From the NCBI RefSeq assembly GCF_028713855.1, contig NZ_JAQTNN010000004.1:1-64000 (forward strand): a stretch of DNA of 64,000 bases. Direction: 5' to 3'. The number at the start of each line of letters is the position of its first letter. Positions within the stretch are counted from its first letter, which is position 1. The DNA comes from Sulfuricurvum sp. (GTDB taxonomy: Bacteria > Campylobacterota > Campylobacteria > Campylobacterales > Sulfurimonadaceae). The notes beneath the pieces are model-generated. The model saw only the letters and a list, made by a program, of their open reading frames with translations, did no database searches and was not told the origin of the DNA. Made by a program: the position numbers and the translations under genes. Below, piece after piece: positions 62,448-64,000 of the stretch.

Positions 62448-64000
62448 ATGAGCAACGAATCGACCATTTGGCTTTTTTTACGAAAAATGAGGGCTCCCCT
62501 CATTATCCTCAATCTCGCCCACGCTTTTCCCGTGATTCTTCTCACCCTCGTTCCCGGAACCGGAGATAACGGACAGCCTGTTTACCTCAGTTTTTTTGAT
62601 GCGATGTATATCGTCGGTTATACCGCCACAACCATCGGATTCGGAGAAATTCCCTACGCATTTAGCTATCCGCAGCGTATGGTCGTGCTGCTCACTATTT
62701 ATGCCACCGTACCGGCATGGATTTACGCATTGGGTTCAATCATTGCATTGTTGCAGGAAAAAACTTTTACCACTGCGATAAAAATGAATGCCTTCCGTCG
62801 GAGGGTTCACCATCTCGGACAAGATTTTATCATCGTCTGCGGATATACCGATGCTGGAAAATTACTGATTGACAAAATTAACAAAGACAATCGTTACCGT
62901 ATTATTGTGATCGATAAAAGCATCGAAAAAATTGAAGCGTTGCAAAGTGAAATGTATCTCCCCTCTATCCCGGCGATTGTTGCCGATGCGTCGATGACGG
63001 ATGTTTTGAAATCTTCAGGGATCGAGTCTCCCCACTGTAAATTTCTCGTAACACTTTTCGATGACGATCAACTCAACCTAAAAATCTCCGTTCGTGCCCG
63101 AATTCTGAATTCAAAGCTTTGTATTATCGCTCGTTCAGGGATCAAACAAGGGGGAGAAAATTTAGCCAATATCGGTGTCAATCATATTATCGACGCGTTC
63201 TCCATCATCGCAAAACGGATCGATTTTGCGCTCCGTTCTCCCTATCTCTTTAATCTGCTTAGCTGGGTACAGGGGGGAAATCTGCACGTTAGTAAGAGCG
63301 ATATTCTTCCTGTGGGAAAATACATCGTATGCGCTAAGGGTCGCTTCGGGAAAACGCTCCAAAATACCCTCGACAACAATCAAATCGAATACACCTATCT
63401 GGATATCAATAAAGATACCCATGAAAAGGTTTCTTCGGATCAAGATTTCTTCATTCAGGCAGGAATTATGGAAGCTGCCTGCATTATTGCCGGAACCAAC
63501 GACGATGCGATTAATCTTTCGATCGTCGCTACCGCGCGCAGTCTCAATCCCGCTATTTTTGCCATCGTTCGGGAAAATGAGCTCGAAGAGCGAAGTCTTT
63601 TTAGTAATCTCAAAGTCGATAAAATTTTTATCCTTGATCAAATTGCCGCATTGGACGGCTATAACTACATAGACCGACCGATGACGTTTAAGTTCATCAA
63701 CGAGATTTCCAAGCAGAACACAGAGATGTTTGTCGACACCCTGTTACTGATTACGAGTAAGGTCAACAAACGCCCTGCTCTCCTTGAGATGGAAATCGAT
63801 GAGCACCATATGTACGCCCTTAGCCGATATTTAACCGAAGCATCGGTAACTATTGGACAATTACTCCGGAATCCGTACCGTGACGGTGAAGATTTAGAAA
63901 TCGTTATTTTAGGACTTGAACGATCAAACGGTGATTTTATCCTCTTACCGCAGGATACTACTCTCCTTCAACCGAACGACCACATACTCTTTGCGAGTAC
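62448..64000 (+). CDS. Ion channel with TrkA-N (RCK) domains, cut by the right edge
   Basis: The reading frame is open from ATG 62448 to the window end (517 residues seen, no stop). It has two membrane helices (about 18-40 and 72-98) around a pore loop with filter-like TTIGFGE, where potassium channels usually have TVGYGD. An RCK/TrkA-N domain follows (about 122-240, DFIIVCGYTDAGKLLIDKI), a second Rossmann-like unit, and a region with TrkA-C character near the end (DGEDLEIVILGLERSNGDFILLPQDTTLLQPNDHILFAS). It is likely a ligand-gated K+ channel. It starts 11 bp after DUF6394. Confidence 0.85.
   Translation, partial: MSNESTIWLFLRKMRAPLIILNLAHAFPVILLTLVPGTGDNGQPVYLSFFDAMYIVGYTATTIGFGEIPYAFSYPQRMVVLLTIYATVPAWIYALGSIIALLQEKTFTTAIKMNAFRRRVHHLGQDFIIVCGYTDAGKLLIDKINKDNRYRIIVIDKSIEKIEALQSEMYLPSIPAIVADASMTDVLKSSGIESPHCKFLVTLFDDDQLNLKISVRARILNSKLCIIARSGIKQGGENLANIGVNHIIDAFSIIAKRIDFALRSPYLFNLLSWVQGGNLHVSKSDILPVGKYIVCAKGRFGKTLQNTLDNNQIEYTYLDINKDTHEKVSSDQDFFIQAGIMEAACIIAGTNDDAINLSIVATARSLNPAIFAIVRENELEERSLFSNLKVDKIFILDQIAALDGYNYIDRPMTFKFINEISKQNTEMFVDTLLLITSKVNKRPALLEMEIDEHHMYALSRYLTEASVTIGQLLRNPYRDGEDLEIVILGLERSNGDFILLPQDTTLLQPNDHILFAS

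Overview
The window reads as chromosomal DNA of a Campylobacterota (Epsilonproteobacteria) bacterium, most like the free-living Sulfuricurvum/Sulfurimonas group. The main grounds are the block fur-lysS-glyA-DUF1882-SPOR-(trpE)-aroE, which as I remember it matches the order in Campylobacter apart from trpE, a very long FlgL behind a sigma-54 promoter, an aconitase B, a short HisG, a type III pantothenate kinase, a DUF6394 + TrkA-N channel pair, and a free-living regulatory repertoire (GGDEF, PAS, MCP). Species cannot be fixed from sequence reading alone.

Layout. 1-30651 is mostly core housekeeping: AT-rich left edge, tRNA-Leu(CAA), flgL, ftsK (apparently starting at a rare ATT codon), acnB, dbpA, a soluble PAS protein coupled to a membrane MCP with a zinc-binding CZB tail (an apparent split Aer), pgi/gap, a glycine-zipper protein, hisG/coaX/cupin, xerH, a BamB-like lipoprotein with a YfgM-like protein, gatC/Spx-like/pilT, a PerR-like regulator, class II DAHP synthase, a diguanylate cyclase, CvpA, fur, lysS, glyA, DUF1882, SPOR, trpE, aroE.

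30652-49656 is the most interesting part: an ~19 kb molybdenum (or tungsten) acquisition island. It begins with the regulator modE, followed by a toxin-antitoxin pair, a Mop protein, modA, a porin, a globin, tonB, two MolA/BtuF-like periplasmic binding proteins, a TonB-dependent receptor, a FecCD-type permease and its ATPase, a luciferase-like monooxygenase, a second TonB-dependent receptor, a methyltransferase, modD, a second TOBE protein, modB, modC and a SlyD-like isomerase. Four DNA sites share CGTTATATC, three of them in the form CGTTATATC-N6-GATACA, and they have the geometry of ModE boxes. They lie before mop (two), at the start of tonB, and before the monooxygenase. I infer one ModE-controlled regulon that couples classical ModABC with TonB-powered outer-membrane uptake of a molybdenum species, possibly chelated, plus candidate processing enzymes.

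49726-64000 is ordinary to accessory: a MASE1-GGDEF cyclase, a lipoprotein, an alpha/beta hydrolase, a DUF3592-like membrane protein, a LemA/TPM/TPM operon, a TetR regulator with a candidate operator, a DinB-like protein, small and AT-rich membrane proteins, a truncated HigA-like antitoxin, arfB, rhlE, a putative glycoside hydrolase, DUF6394, and a potassium-channel-like TrkA-N protein cut by the right edge. No CRISPR array, rRNA operon, prophage or insertion sequence was seen.
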